A DNA stretch of 64,000 bases from Pseudoalteromonas lipolytica (GCF_900116435.1 NZ_FPAZ01000009.1:62001-126000), one strand, 5' to 3'; shown: positions 43,090 to 53,300, counted from the first letter of the stretch. The notes: generated from the letters alone by a model not told the origin. Numbers and translations are program-made.

Positions 43090-44333
43090 GTTTAATTACG
43101 GATATTTCGAGCCAAGCAGCACACGCTGCTACCCAGCTAGCCTTACTGGATACAGCCACTAAAAATCAGGTTTTAACTGAGATGGCACAGGCACTTCGTG
43201 AAAGTAAAGCGTTCATTATCAAAGAAAATGAAAGCGATTTAGCTGCGGCGCGTGATAATAATCTCCCTGGGGCAATGATTGATCGCTTAACGTTAAATGA
43301 TGAGCGTATCGAAGCCATGGCTGAAGGGATTGAGGTAATTGTTAGCCTTGACGATCCTGTGGGTCAACTACGTGAAATTACTGAGCGCCCGAATGGCATT
43401 AAGATCAGTAAAATGCGTGTGCCTTTAGGTGTGGTGTGTATGATTTACGAAGCGCGTCCTAATGTAACAGCTGATGCGGGTGCATTGTGTTTCAAATCAG
43501 GTAACGGTGTCATATTACGCGGTGGTAAAGAAGCGCTTAAAAGCTCGCAAGCGATTGCCAGTGTGATGCACAAAGTATTAGAAAAGCATGGCCTGCCAAC
43601 AGCGTTAATTTCGGTGATTCCAGACCCAGACCGCGGTTTACTCATGGAGCTGATGCAGCAACGTGATACTATTGACTTAATCATTCCACGCGGTGGTGAA
43701 GGCCTAATTAACTTTGTAACAGAAAACAGTACGATTCCTGTTATTCAGCATTTTAAAGGCGTATGTCATCTTTATGTAGATAAAGACGCCGACTTAAATG
43801 TGGCTATTAATCTATTACTTAACGGTAAAACGCAGCGTACAGGCGTGTGTAATGCACTTGAAGGTTTAGTTGTTCACCAAGATATCGCTGATGAGTTTTT
43901 AAACTTATGTGCAGTGGTACTGCGTCAAGAAGGCGTAAAAGTGAATGCAGACGCAAAAGCCGCAGCGTATTTTGACAACGCGACTGTACTGGCCGACGAT
44001 GAGTTTGGTGAAGAGTACCTCGATTTAGAAATTGCGATTAAAGTTGTTCCTGATTTCGCGGGTGCGATTGACCACATTGCTAAATTCGGTTCTAACCACA
44101 CAGAAGTGATCTGTACAAAAGACCAAGCTGCTGCGCAGTTATTCCAACGTAGTGTAGATGCTTCAGTGGTTATGGTTAATGCATCGTCTCGTTTTTCTGA
44201 CGGCTCGCAATTAGGTTTAGGTGCAGAGATTGGTATTGCAACAACCAAGCTGCATGCTTATGGCCCAATGGGCTTAGAGTCACTCACGACAGAAAAATAC
44301 CTAGTGAACGGCGAAGGTCAAATTCGCGAGTAA
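43086..44333 (+). CDS. proA: Gamma-glutamyl phosphate reductase
   Basis: ProA reduces glutamyl 5-phosphate with NADPH to glutamate 5-semialdehyde, the second step to proline. The 415-residue aldehyde-dehydrogenase-like protein shows VPLGVVCMIYEARPNVTADAG, LRGGKEAL and the catalytic Cys in QRTGVCNALEG. ASSRFSDGSQLGLGAEIGIATTKLHAYGPMGLESLT also matches. It is translationally coupled to proB through the 4-base overlap. As in E. coli, a tRNA gene lies downstream, though here it is on the opposite strand. Confidence 0.97.
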   Translation: MSLITDISSQAAHAATQLALLDTATKNQVLTEMAQALRESKAFIIKENESDLAAARDNNLPGAMIDRLTLNDERIEAMAEGIEVIVSLDDPVGQLREITERPNGIKISKMRVPLGVVCMIYEARPNVTADAGALCFKSGNGVILRGGKEALKSSQAIASVMHKVLEKHGLPTALISVIPDPDRGLLMELMQQRDTIDLIIPRGGEGLINFVTENSTIPVIQHFKGVCHLYVDKDADLNVAINLLLNGKTQRTGVCNALEGLVVHQDIADEFLNLCAVVLRQEGVKVNADAKAAAYFDNATVLADDEFGEEYLDLEIAIKVVPDFAGAIDHIAKFGSNHTEVICTKDQAAAQLFQRSVDASVVMVNASSRFSDGSQLGLGAEIGIATTKLHAYGPMGLESLTTEKYLVNGEGQIRE

Positions 44334-44361
44334 TTATTTACACAAAATAAAACATGAAAAT

Positions 44362-44386
44362 GCCGGGCTCTGCTCGGCTTTTTTTT
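44362..44386 (+). terminator. Terminator after proA
   Basis: GCCGGGC pairs with GCTCGGC (one G-U pair) around TCT, followed by a T8 run. Confidence 0.82.
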
Positions 44387-44490
44387 ATGTGAATAAAATT
44401 AAGACGGCAAAAAATAACGGATAAACTAGATAATTTTTTTAGATAAGTTTGATATTAAATTTGGCAGAGTGCCTAAGAAAAGTAGGAAGG

Positions 44491-44566
44491 TGGTGGAGCT
44501 AAGCAGGATCGAACTGCTGACCTCCTGCGTGCAAGGCAGGCGCTCTCCCAGCTGAGCTATAGCCCC
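44491..44566 (-). tRNA. tRNA-Ala (anticodon TGC)
   Basis: The 76-base gene reads GGGGCTATAGCTCAGCTGGG from its 5' end and has the anticodon loop CTTGCAC. The T-arm contains GTTCGATCC, and the encoded 3' end is ACCA. The acceptor stem GGGGCTA/TAGCTCC pairs fully with G-U allowance. It closely resembles E. coli alaT-type tRNA and lies outside any rRNA operon. Confidence 0.95.
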
Positions 44567-44605
44567 ACATTCCTAAATACAGGATGCTTAAGTCTTACGT
44601 CCTAA

Positions 44606-44643
44606 GCGGGGTGAACTTTAATTATTTTTACATTCGCGGTCAA
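44606..44643 (-). promoter_or_regulatory. Promoter of the tRNA-Ala gene with a GC-rich discriminator
   Basis: On the minus strand, TTGACC (44643-44638), a 17-base spacer and TAAAGT (44620-44615) are followed by TCACCCCGC. A GC-rich discriminator is typical of stable-RNA promoters under stringent control. Confidence 0.65.
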
Positions 44644-44731
44644 GTGTTTTTTAAAAAATGATCGAATTTTTACCCTCCGCTTTTATTTTTGATAGACTAG
44701 GTCGCATCTACTGTTCAAGGCTTATCCAATA

Positions 44732-45118
44732 ATGAAAAAAATAGCATCGCTTTTGGTTGTTTTATTAGCTGGTTGCGCAAGCCAAGGGGACGCCCCTCCT
44801 TTTGAAATTAATAACAAACAGTTTTATGGAAAAAATGATGAGCAGGGAAATAAAATTTTTGCTTATGTTGTGTCAGTAAAAGCGCAAGGCCGAAAGCCTA
44901 TTAATTTAGATAAGCCGATGACGCGTCGACAATTTAAAGACTTTGCCGAGCAAGAGTACTTTGAAGAGTCGAGCAACTTAAAATTACTGTTAGAAGATCA
45001 AGCGGTTGAATTATTAAATGAAGAACTCAAAGAGCGTTCGTATTGCGACGACAAACATGTAATTGACGAAGTATTATGGCGTGATTTGAGTGTGCAATTA
45101 CGAGGACGTTGTTTGTAA
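44732..45118 (+). CDS. Small lipoprotein of unknown function
   Basis: A lipoprotein signal (MKKIASLLVVLLAGC, Cys 15) is followed by a 113-residue mature part that I do not recognise. It is charged, and the C-terminal half is predicted helical (TRRQFKDFAEQEYFEESSNLKLLLEDQAVELLNEELK). Two further cysteines (YCDDK, GRCL at the very end) could form a disulfide. Ser after the lipid Cys-Ala (CASQ) suggests outer-membrane sorting. Its stop codon is directly followed by the ATG of the deacylase gene, so the two are probably co-transcribed. Confidence 0.7.
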   Translation: MKKIASLLVVLLAGCASQGDAPPFEINNKQFYGKNDEQGNKIFAYVVSVKAQGRKPINLDKPMTRRQFKDFAEQEYFEESSNLKLLLEDQAVELLNEELKERSYCDDKHVIDEVLWRDLSVQLRGRCL

Positions 45119-45619
45119 ATGTATGCCGATAAAACCAAGCTGGCAGCGGCACTTGCTCAGCTCGCTATTGAATACGAAGAAATAGAACACCCACCATTAC
45201 ATGGCAGCCTCGATGCTGATACGTTTATGGTTGATAGGCCTGGTACGCGACTGAAAAACTTATTTCTGCGTGATAACGAAGGTAAACGTCATTTTTTGGT
45301 GATAACAGCCCACGACAAACAGCTTGATTTAAAAGCGATTGCAAAGCAGCAAGGACTTTCGCGGATAGGTTTTGCCTCAGATGAGCGGCTTGCACGTTAT
45401 TTAAAAGTGCCGCCTGGCCGTGTGTCTATGCTGGCACTTTTAAACGACAAACAAAATAATGTCACGTTGTGGCTTGATCAAGAAATCTGGTTTAATGCGC
45501 TTTTTCATTGCCATCCGTTTGAGAACACCGCGACTTGGTTAATGAAAAAAGACGACTTAGAACGCTTCTTTGCCAGTACAGGGCATCAGCCTCGAGTCGT
45601 ATTCCTTCCTGCTAAATAA
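45119..45619 (+). CDS. Prolyl-tRNA editing-type deacylase (ProXp/YbaK superfamily)
   Basis: The 166-residue protein is a free-standing INS-like editing domain. GTRLKNLFLRDNEGKRHFLVITAHDKQLDLKAIAKQQGLSRIGFASDERLARYLKVPPGRVSMLALLND resembles PrdX/ProXp-ala proteins, which remove wrongly attached alanine from tRNA-Pro. The Lys of RLKNLFLRD is the usual functional residue. Cytoplasmic. It starts right after the lipoprotein stop, and its last 34 bases overlap the end of the convergent MFS gene. Confidence 0.82.
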   Translation: MYADKTKLAAALAQLAIEYEEIEHPPLHGSLDADTFMVDRPGTRLKNLFLRDNEGKRHFLVITAHDKQLDLKAIAKQQGLSRIGFASDERLARYLKVPPGRVSMLALLNDKQNNVTLWLDQEIWFNALFHCHPFENTATWLMKKDDLERFFASTGHQPRVVFLPAK

Positions 45620-46722
45620 ACCAACGCGAGCCCTATTAAACATACCAGCAGCAGTACTGCCATAAAGGCAACTTGACCATGTTGCTGGTATATCAGCCCC
45701 GGTAACAGTGAACCAAGTGCACCACCACTGTAATAAAACGATACATAGCCCCCATTCGTCACACTGGCAGGGGCGGTACTAATTTTATTAACCAATGGTG
45801 CAGCACTTGAATGAATCACAAACATAGCGCCACAAAAACCTGTAAATGCGATGACAAATAACAGCAGCTGTTGACTCATCAACAGCAATATTGTGAGGCT
45901 ATAAAATAAAAATACCCCAGTGAGCAAGCGCCAAGGAGATGAAGACTTTCTCAGTAGCCAAGGGGTGGCTATTGACGCAAGCGCACCGACTAAGTAGCCA
46001 GTATAAACAAGTCCGATTTCGCGCGTGTTAGTAATGGCAAAGCTATCTTGCAGAATAAAGGGCAAATAATTTAACAGCGCTGCAAAGCAAAAGAACATAC
46101 AAAAAACCGCCCCATAGAGCTTCAAAACTAATGGGCTTTTTAATTGCTTTAAATATAAAAGGGGCGATTGCGGGGTATGAATTGCGGTTGTCTTTTGGGG
46201 TTTAGGGATAGCGAAGGCAAGACAGACTAAGCCAATCGCTATCACATAGTAAAAGCTTTGCCAGCTTAAAAAATCAGTAAATAAGGCCGCTAACATACGA
46301 CCAAAATAACCACCAACAATCGTACTACCAATATATAAGGTCATATTACGCTGTAGTAGGTCGGCTTGGTAAGTGACACCAATATAACTGGTCATCGCGG
46401 TGAGTGCGGCTGGCAGCGTAATACCTTGAATAAAACGTATCAAAAGTAACACGTTAAAGCTCGGCGCAAAGGTAAAAATAACGCAGCTAATAGCCAGTAT
46501 AACCATAGCGATTTTTAAAATAACCAGCGGGTTACGCTTTGCTAAAAATAACCCATACACTAATGGAGCGATTGCTAGCGGGAGCATTGTGGCTGTCATT
46601 AAACTGCCGGCGGCGGCTGGCGACACAGAAAAATGGCGAGCAAATAATCCAAGTAGGGGCTGGGGTGCGTATAAAACAAAGAAAATAAATACAGAGCAAA
46701 GTAACAAATGTCGCAGCTGCAT
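45586..46722 (-). CDS. MFS transporter (YnfM-like)
   Basis: The 378-residue inner-membrane protein has 12 hydrophobic segments (for example LLLCSVFIFFVLYAPQPLLGLFA; LVILKIAMVILAISCVIFTFAP). The MFS pattern includes RFIQGITLPAALTAMTSYIGV and the domain linker around IPKPQKTTAIHTPQSP (~190-206). The region YIGSTIVGGYFGRMLAALFTDFLSWQSFYYVIAIG resembles the drug-efflux branch. The substrate is unknown. Its 3' end overlaps the deacylase gene by 34 bases on the opposite strand. Confidence 0.82.
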   Translation of the reverse strand: MQLRHLLLCSVFIFFVLYAPQPLLGLFARHFSVSPAAAGSLMTATMLPLAIAPLVYGLFLAKRNPLVILKIAMVILAISCVIFTFAPSFNVLLLIRFIQGITLPAALTAMTSYIGVTYQADLLQRNMTLYIGSTIVGGYFGRMLAALFTDFLSWQSFYYVIAIGLVCLAFAIPKPQKTTAIHTPQSPLLYLKQLKSPLVLKLYGAVFCMFFCFAALLNYLPFILQDSFAITNTREIGLVYTGYLVGALASIATPWLLRKSSSPWRLLTGVFLFYSLTILLLMSQQLLLFVIAFTGFCGAMFVIHSSAAPLVNKISTAPASVTNGGYVSFYYSGGALGSLLPGLIYQQHGQVAFMAVLLLVCLIGLALVYLAGRNTTRG

Positions 46723-46955
46723 TTTTAGCTCCGTGAAGAAAAAGTATTAGCTTATAGAGTGCGAGTAATTTTACAAGTATCATAATGGTTAAAGTAAGAA
46801 ATATTGCGTTAAATCAAAGTGTCATGATTTCATCGCGTGTTAATCTGCGTGTAATAATATAAATAGCAAAGATTCAAATGGGTTCAGTACTGTTATTTGT
46901 TTGCATAGCTGATTAAAATAGCCCTTATACGCATTTTAATTATTGGAATTTAGTG

Positions 46956-47495
46956 ATGGGTTCATTACAAGATCAGCTACTTAAAGCTGGGCTCACTACC
47001 TCGCACCAAGCGAAAGTAGCTAAAACTGAAAAACGTAAGCAGCAAAAGAAAAAAAAGAAAGGGGCTACCAGTAACCCAAGTGATTTGCAAAAGCACATTG
47101 AGCAAACCAAGCTCGAGCAGCAGAAAAAAGCAGATGAACTAAATAAAGCGCGTTTGGAAGAGCAAAAACAACGTGAGCAAGTTGCTCGCGTTAAGCAAAT
47201 TTTAGAGCATAATAATCAGGATGAGATCCGTGGCGATCGCACCTTTAATTTCACTTATGAAAATAAAGTGAAAGAGCTCGACGTAAATGAAAAAACACAA
47301 AAAGCGTTAGCGGGTGGTCGCTTAGCAATTTGTGTTTTAGAAGGCCAATTTTTTGTTCTGGAAGATGAACCAGCTCGAAAAGTCGCTGAAGTTAGCGAAG
47401 AATATATAGTGTTCCATGTCGAACCTGAAGATAAGCAAAAGGATGAAGATGATCCCTATGCTGATTTTGAAGTGCCTGATGATTTAATATGGTAA
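46956..47495 (+). CDS. DUF2058 family (YaiL-like) protein
   Basis: The 179-residue protein starts SLQDQLLKAGLTTSHQAK, then has a Lys-rich patch (EKRKQQKKKKKG, ~27-38) and a long charged coiled coil with Gln and Glu repeats (~48-85). A compact C-terminal part follows (RTFNFTYENKVKELDVNEKTQKALAGGRLAICVLEGQFFVLEDEPARKVAEV). This layout is that of DUF2058/YaiL proteins, described as nucleoprotein or polynucleotide-associated. The acidic end (EDKQKDEDDPYADFEVPDDLIW) balances the basic start. A GTG one codon upstream is possible. Confidence 0.82.
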   Translation: MGSLQDQLLKAGLTTSHQAKVAKTEKRKQQKKKKKGATSNPSDLQKHIEQTKLEQQKKADELNKARLEEQKQREQVARVKQILEHNNQDEIRGDRTFNFTYENKVKELDVNEKTQKALAGGRLAICVLEGQFFVLEDEPARKVAEVSEEYIVFHVEPEDKQKDEDDPYADFEVPDDLIW

Positions 47496-47622
47496 CCCGC
47501 ATAACTGCATAGCATTTAGGTTGCTGTAACAATTTTTCGGGGGCAATTTGGGTGCAATATTGTTAAATCATGGTCTACACTAAAGAAAATGTTTTCTAAC
47601 CCGTTAAAAAGAGAAGATACAA

Positions 47623-47946
47623 ATGAGCAAGATAACTAAAATTCTATGTGGGGCTGGCCTTGTAATGGCTGCAAGCCTATCTTTCAATACAATGGCTGCT
47701 GATGGCGCAACACTATACACAGCAAAACTTTGCCAAACGTGCCACGGTGCAGAAGGTAAAGCACCCATTATGCCGCTATACCCTAAGCTAAATGGCCAAA
47801 ATAAAGAATACTTACTTGCACAAATGAAAGACATTAAGTCTGGTGCACGTAATAACGGTATGGCTTCTGCGATGAAAGCAATGGTTGCGAACGTATCTGA
47901 AGAAGAAATGGCAGCAATTGCAGATTATTTATCACAAGTTAAATAA
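47623..47946 (+). CDS. Periplasmic c-type cytochrome (c5/c553-like)
   Basis: The signal peptide (~1-25, LCGAGLVMAASLSFNTMAAD) precedes an ~82-residue class I cytochrome c with the heme-binding site CQTCH (37-41). GAEGKAPIMPLYPKLNGQNKEYLLAQMKDIKSGARNNGMASAMKAM contains candidate sixth-ligand methionines, and it ends EEEMAAIADYLSQVK. It is a small soluble electron carrier. Its partner enzyme is not in the window. A terminator follows. Confidence 0.92.
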   Translation: MSKITKILCGAGLVMAASLSFNTMAADGATLYTAKLCQTCHGAEGKAPIMPLYPKLNGQNKEYLLAQMKDIKSGARNNGMASAMKAMVANVSEEEMAAIADYLSQVK

Positions 47947-47962
47947 TCCGCTACATTTAATA

Positions 47963-47995
47963 AAAAAGGCCACATCAATTGATGTGGCCTTTTTG
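47963..47995 (+). terminator. Terminator after the cytochrome gene
   Basis: AAAAGGCCACATCAA and TTGATGTGGCCTTTT form a perfect palindrome, with an added T. Confidence 0.9.
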
Positions 47996-48075
47996 TATCA
48001 GCTATTGATCATCGGTTAATAGTGATTTAGACTTCTATACATCTATTTATGCTTGTCGCATATACAAGGTTTTCC

Positions 48076-48843
48076 ATGTTTGACTTACCAAAACTCGATT
48101 TAAAAAATAAAGTATCTGAACAAGAATGGCAGCTTCGCGTAGATTTGGCTGCATGCTATCGTTTAGTCGAGCATTTTCGTTGGGGTGATTTAATTTATAC
48201 CCATTTATCTGCACGCTTACCGGGCACAAATCAGTATTTGGTCAATGCATTTGGTTTAAGCTTTGATGAAGTAACCGCGTCAAACTTAGTGAAGGTTGAT
48301 TTAGAAGGGAATATTCTCGACGATACACCGTTTAAAATTAACCCTGCAGGTTTCACTATTCACAGTGCTATTCACGAAGTACGCGATGATGCGCATTGTG
48401 TTATCCACCTTCATACCAAAGAGACTATTGCAGTAGCAACGCAAGAAAAAGGTTTACAACCGTTAAGCCAATACTCGATGTTTTCATTGCCGTCACTGTC
48501 ATACCATGGCTATGAAGGCTTAGCCGTGAACAAGGATGAAAAAAAACGCTTACAAGATGATTTAGGCACTACAAATCATATGCTTTTAGTAAATCATGGC
48601 GGTTTAACGGTGGGCCCAACGGTGGGGGATGCATTTATGCGCTTCTATGATTTACAGCGCGCCTGTGAAATTCAATTGGCGATTCAAGCCAGTGGTCAAA
48701 CAGCTATTCCGGTGCCTCAACCTATTATCGATAATATTTATAATCAAGCGAATGTCGTGCATAGCGGCAGCACTGGAGGCCAATTAGCGTGGCCTGCGAT
48801 GCTGCGTAAGGCTTATCGCCTTGATCCTAGTTTTGCTCAGTAA
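48076..48843 (+). CDS. Class II aldolase/adducin domain protein
   Basis: The 255-residue cytoplasmic protein has the class II aldolase fold with zinc-binding His 111 and 113 (VIHLHTKET) and His 174 (LVNHGGLTVG), plus HFRWGDLIYTHLSARLP near the start. Members cleave sugar phosphates or act as epimerases or decarboxylases. The exact reaction is unclear, but the gene after it encodes a sugar-acid-type dehydratase, so an aldol cleavage of a 2-keto-3-deoxy acid is a reasonable guess. An upstream ATG (48049) lacks a ribosome site; the one at 48076 has AAGG. Confidence 0.75.
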   Translation: MFDLPKLDLKNKVSEQEWQLRVDLAACYRLVEHFRWGDLIYTHLSARLPGTNQYLVNAFGLSFDEVTASNLVKVDLEGNILDDTPFKINPAGFTIHSAIHEVRDDAHCVIHLHTKETIAVATQEKGLQPLSQYSMFSLPSLSYHGYEGLAVNKDEKKRLQDDLGTTNHMLLVNHGGLTVGPTVGDAFMRFYDLQRACEIQLAIQASGQTAIPVPQPIIDNIYNQANVVHSGSTGGQLAWPAMLRKAYRLDPSFAQ

Positions 48844-48852
48844 GGAGTAACC

Positions 48853-50028
48853 ATGAAAGTTAATCGCGTCGAAGTGTTCGATATTCATTGTCCAGACAGA
48901 CCTGCTTGGACACCTGTGTTTGTGCGTATTCATACAGATGAAGGTATTAGTGGCGTTGGTGAAGCCGGGCTTGCTTATGACTTAGGTCACAGTGCAGCCG
49001 CTGCGATGATCAAAGAAATGGCTGACGCTTTTTTAATAGGCCATGATCCGTTTCAAACTGAAAAGCTATGGTCACGAATGCTACGCGAGAGCTTTTGGGG
49101 ATTAGGCGGAGGACCAGTGGTCTACGCTGCGATGAGTGCGATTGATACTGCACTGTGGGACATCAAAGGGAAAGCATTAGGTTTACCTGTTTATCAATTG
49201 CTAGGGGGTAAAGTTAACGACAAACTTCGTACTTACGCATCGCAATTACAGTTTGACTGGGACAGCGAGTTTAAAGCACTTATTCATCCAGAAGAATATG
49301 CAGAAGCGGCATTAAAAGCGATTGCTGAAGGCTACGATGCAGTGAAAGTTGACCCTATCCAATACGATAAGCACGGCAATACTTATTATGACCGCACTAA
49401 TATTATTTCTCGTGGTGAAATGAAGTTATACCGCGCGCGTATGCAGGCTATTCGTGAAGCGGTGGGTGATGAAGTTGATATTATTTTTGAATGTCATAGT
49501 TTGCCAGGGGCAACATCTGCAATTCAAATTGGTGAAATCGCCGAAGAATTCGATTGCATGTATTATGAAGAGCCAGTGAACTACCTAAACCATTCATTGC
49601 ATGCCAAAGTCGCTGATAAAGTTGCAGTGCCCATAGCCGGTGGCGAGCGCTTGTATAATCGTTGGGGTGTACGTCCTTATCTTGAAGATCAAAGCATTGA
49701 TGTGCTTCAGCCAGATCTTGGTTTATGTGGTGGTTTCACCGAGACGAAAAAGGTCTGTGATTACGCTGATATTTTTGATGTGCGTATTCAAGCGCATGTA
49801 TGTGGCGGTCCAGTTGCAACAGCGGCATCGTTGCATTTAGAAACAGCCATTCCTAACTTCTTAATTCATGAGCATCACACTTACGCGATTAAAAAGTGGA
49901 ATCGTGAGTTATGTATTCAAGACCCACAACCTAAAAATGGCTTTTTCCAAGTATCCGAAGAACCCGGCATTGGTATTGAGTTAAACGATGATATTGTGAT
50001 GCGTTCGCAACGTGTCGAAATAAAATAA
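48853..50028 (+). CDS. Enolase-superfamily (mandelate racemase/MLE) sugar-acid dehydratase
   Basis: The 391-residue protein has the N-terminal capping domain (~1-120, VRIHTDEGISGVGEAGLAY) and TIM barrel. The metal ligands are likely Glu 213 (FECHS), Glu 239 or 240 (YYEEP) and Glu 265 (GGERL). The first His is 215 and the second His 315 (QAHVCGGP). This Glu-x-His plus late-His arrangement resembles galactonate and gluconate dehydratases, although those carry Asp at the first ligand. The substrate is unknown. It follows the aldolase by 9 bases and ends in a terminator. Confidence 0.8.
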   Translation: MKVNRVEVFDIHCPDRPAWTPVFVRIHTDEGISGVGEAGLAYDLGHSAAAAMIKEMADAFLIGHDPFQTEKLWSRMLRESFWGLGGGPVVYAAMSAIDTALWDIKGKALGLPVYQLLGGKVNDKLRTYASQLQFDWDSEFKALIHPEEYAEAALKAIAEGYDAVKVDPIQYDKHGNTYYDRTNIISRGEMKLYRARMQAIREAVGDEVDIIFECHSLPGATSAIQIGEIAEEFDCMYYEEPVNYLNHSLHAKVADKVAVPIAGGERLYNRWGVRPYLEDQSIDVLQPDLGLCGGFTETKKVCDYADIFDVRIQAHVCGGPVATAASLHLETAIPNFLIHEHHTYAIKKWNRELCIQDPQPKNGFFQVSEEPGIGIELNDDIVMRSQRVEIK

Positions 50029-50043
50029 ATAGATTCAGCAATG

Positions 50044-50067
50044 AAAAAGCCCGTAAGGGCTTTTTTT
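50044..50067 (+). terminator. Terminator after the dehydratase gene
   Basis: AAAAAGCCC/GGGCTTTTT with a GTAA loop. The same hairpin occurs after the TonB-dependent receptor gene at 53435. Confidence 0.88.
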
Positions 50068-50385
50068 ATTTATAAAGTAAGTATCAATTTATCAAAGTGC
50101 TTCATTAATATAAATAATCATATAAACGAAAGTCTTAAACATGATTGCGTTTATTTTTTGTTAAGCTTTATTGTTAAATTTTATTGTTTTTTTCTGTTTT
50201 TATTCACTTTTTTAGAATTTTAACTGTGTTTTTTGTGTTTTTTATGTAAATTTTTAGTTTTAAACTTATATACTATAACTAAATTGTAATATATTTAATT
50301 TTTTGTTTTACATTTGTTCTCCGTTTTAATAATGTATTAGTACCTTATAAAGGTGAATAATTATAATTTTAAAAGGGATACAAAA
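50068..50385 (+). promoter_or_regulatory. Very AT-rich leader of the TonB-dependent receptor gene
   Basis: This 318-base stretch is very AT-rich, with long T runs on the plus strand. No gene is supported. No clear -35/-10 pair stands out among many TATAAT-like matches. An AAAAGGGA ribosome site lies 7 bases before the ATG. Confidence 0.45.
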
Positions 50386-53300
50386 ATGAAATCAATATTT
50401 AGGAAAAGCATTACTGCAATTGCAGTAACTGCTTCGTTGGGGTTGGCGCTTCCTGCATCTGCATCAGACGTCGTTGGCTCTGTTCAGAATGTCAAAAATA
50501 CCTCTTCATATACAGTTAAAGTTAAAAACCCGGCGACTGGTCTAGAGCGTACTTTAAATATTTCAGAAAATGGAACGTTCCGCTTTGCATCATTACCCTC
50601 AGGAAACTACGATATCCAAGTTTTGAAAAATGGAACCGTAGTAGCAGAAGATAAAGTCCGTGTTTCACTTGGTGCCAATTCAAAAGCAAATTTTGATCTA
50701 GCGAATATCTCCAATTCAGGTCCTGAAGTTATTCAAGTTGTTGGAGCACGAATTTCCTCAATTGATTTATCAACAGCTGATTCAGGCTTAGTCATTACCG
50801 ATGCTGAAATAGATCGTATGCCTATTAGTCGAGATCTTACATCGGTAGCATTACTTGCTCCAGGTGCTGTTAAAGGCGACAGTGCATTTGGTAATACAGC
50901 ATCGTTTGGTGGCTCATCGGTTGCAGAGAATGCGTGTTATATTAATGGTCTAGAAGTAACTAATACACGTCAGGGTTTAGGTTGCGGTGAAGTCCCATTC
51001 GAATTCTATGATCAATTTCAAGTTAAAACTGGCGGTTATTCTGCTAAGTTTGGTAGAGCTACGGGAGGAACTATAAATACAACCACTAAAAGTGGTACCA
51101 ATGAATGGGAGTTTTCTGCAGTAGTTCAATATTCACCTGATTCGTTGCAAGAAGAGGGATCAATCTCTCGCGGAAAACAAGGTGCAGGACAAATATTCCG
51201 AGATGAAAGTTTAGCTTCTGATAATAGTGCGGATGTTACTTTAGCTGTTGGTGGACCATTAATTGAAGATACTTTATTTTTCTATGGTTTAGTTAATCCT
51301 CGTGATACAGAGTCTACTTATACATGGGGCGGCGATGAATTCTCTCCAAATGACCAATATCGTAAAGAGTCTGCATCAGGTGGCGATAACTTATTCTGGG
51401 GCGGTAAGCTTGACTGGGATATTACAGAAAACCATCGTTTAAGCTATTTTGCTTATTCAAACCGACGTGATATCGAGCGCTCAGTATATGATTACGGTAA
51501 TGGCACAGTTGGTGAAAGAATTGATGGTGCTATTTTGAAACGAGGCGGTAAAGCACAGAGTCTAAGTTACACTGGTATCTTAACCGAAGACTTAGTAATT
51601 ACTGCTATGGCTGGTAATATTAAGACTGAATATGAAACTCAGTCTGAAAACCTTGTTTGTCCTAGTGTAACTGACTCTCGAGGAACATCTAACCCTATTA
51701 CAGGTTGTGGCGCGGGAGGTAGCTTTGGTGCAAATAATGATGAAAATACGCAATATCGTTTAGATGTTGAGTATGTTTGGTCTGACCATGAAATTAGCTT
51801 TGGTATTGATTATCAAGAGCGAAAATCAGAAAGAATTAGTCAGCCAATTGGTGGTCACAGCTATGATTACCGTACATTAGCTGCAAATGGTAGTTGGCAA
51901 GCAGATAACGGTGCACTTACTAATGATACAGGTGCTGCACTTGATTATGTTGAAGACCGTATTTTTGATGGTGGTGGTAGCTTTGAATCAGAGTTAACAG
52001 CTTACTATATAGAAGATCATTGGCAAGTTACTGACGATTTTGCGGTAAATGTTGGTTTTCGTGTCGATGAGTTTGATAGCTGGGGAACAACGGGTAAGTT
52101 ATTAACAAGTTTTAAAACGGATATTGCACCACGCCTAGGTTTTACATGGGACCCAACAGGAACGGGTGATACAAAAGTTTATGGTACATATGGTCGTTAT
52201 TATCTACCAGTTGCTAATAATACAATTTTCCGTGCAGCATCTGGTGTGAGCGATATTACAACAGCTTATACCTACACCGGTGTTGATCCAGAAACAGGTG
52301 CACCAACAGGTCTTTCACCACTTGCAGATACAATTGGTAATGGTGGTTTAGCAAATTCACAACAAGTGAGTGGGGTGCCTGTTATTCCTGAAAAAGATAT
52401 ATTCCAGGCAAAAGAAGCTGACCCATTCTCAAAAGATGAATATATTCTTGGTGTTCAACAAGCACTTAATGAAGAGTATACAGTTGGGCTAAAAGGTACT
52501 TATCGTGAGGTTGCAACTGCACTTGATGATTACTGTGGACGTTACGCATACCCATATTGCGTCATGATTAACCCAGGTTCTACATCAAGCTGGTACAGTG
52601 ATGGATACTACTGGAATGGTACTGATTGGGGTGACTCTAGTTTCGATAATGATGGTGTACCAGATGCAGGCTCACTGACTACTTATTCAGCTGAAACAAT
52701 AGGCCTCCCAAAGGCTAACAATGAATATACATCGGTTGAATTTAGCTTGAACTATCAAGCTGACACTATTCGCTACCAGTTTGGTTACACATGGGCACGT
52801 AGTGTTGGTAACTTTGAAGGTGCTGTTAAATCAGATATCGGTCAAGCTGACGCGGGTATTACTCAAGATTTTGACTTCCCAGCGGTAATGGATGGCTCAC
52901 AAGGTTACCAACCTAATGACCGTCGTCATACGTTTAAGTTCTTCGGTAGTTGGGAACCTGTTGAAAATCTGACCGTAGGTTGGAATGCAACGTTACAAAG
53001 TGGTCGCCCACAAAGCCTATTTGGACAAGGTTACCCGTCGAAAGATCCTAACTTAAATGGTGGTTGGGGTGATACGTTCTACATCTACACTAATGATTGT
53101 CCAGACACAAATGGTGATGGTGAATGCCAACAAGACGAAAAAATCTATGAAAAACACAGCCGTGGTACTGCGGGTCGTACACCATGGACATTTAACTTAG
53201 ATTTATCTGCAGCTTATGACTTCACAGTATCAGATATTGATATGCGTGCGACTATTAATGTATTTAATATACTTAATAGCCAATCGATTACCTCTGCGAA

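Noticed and set aside
50041-50223. Plus-strand open frame of 60 codons after the dehydratase gene
   Set aside because: It begins within the terminator hairpin and its translation is low-complexity Phe/Leu/Ile/Asn from T-rich DNA; no ribosome site.
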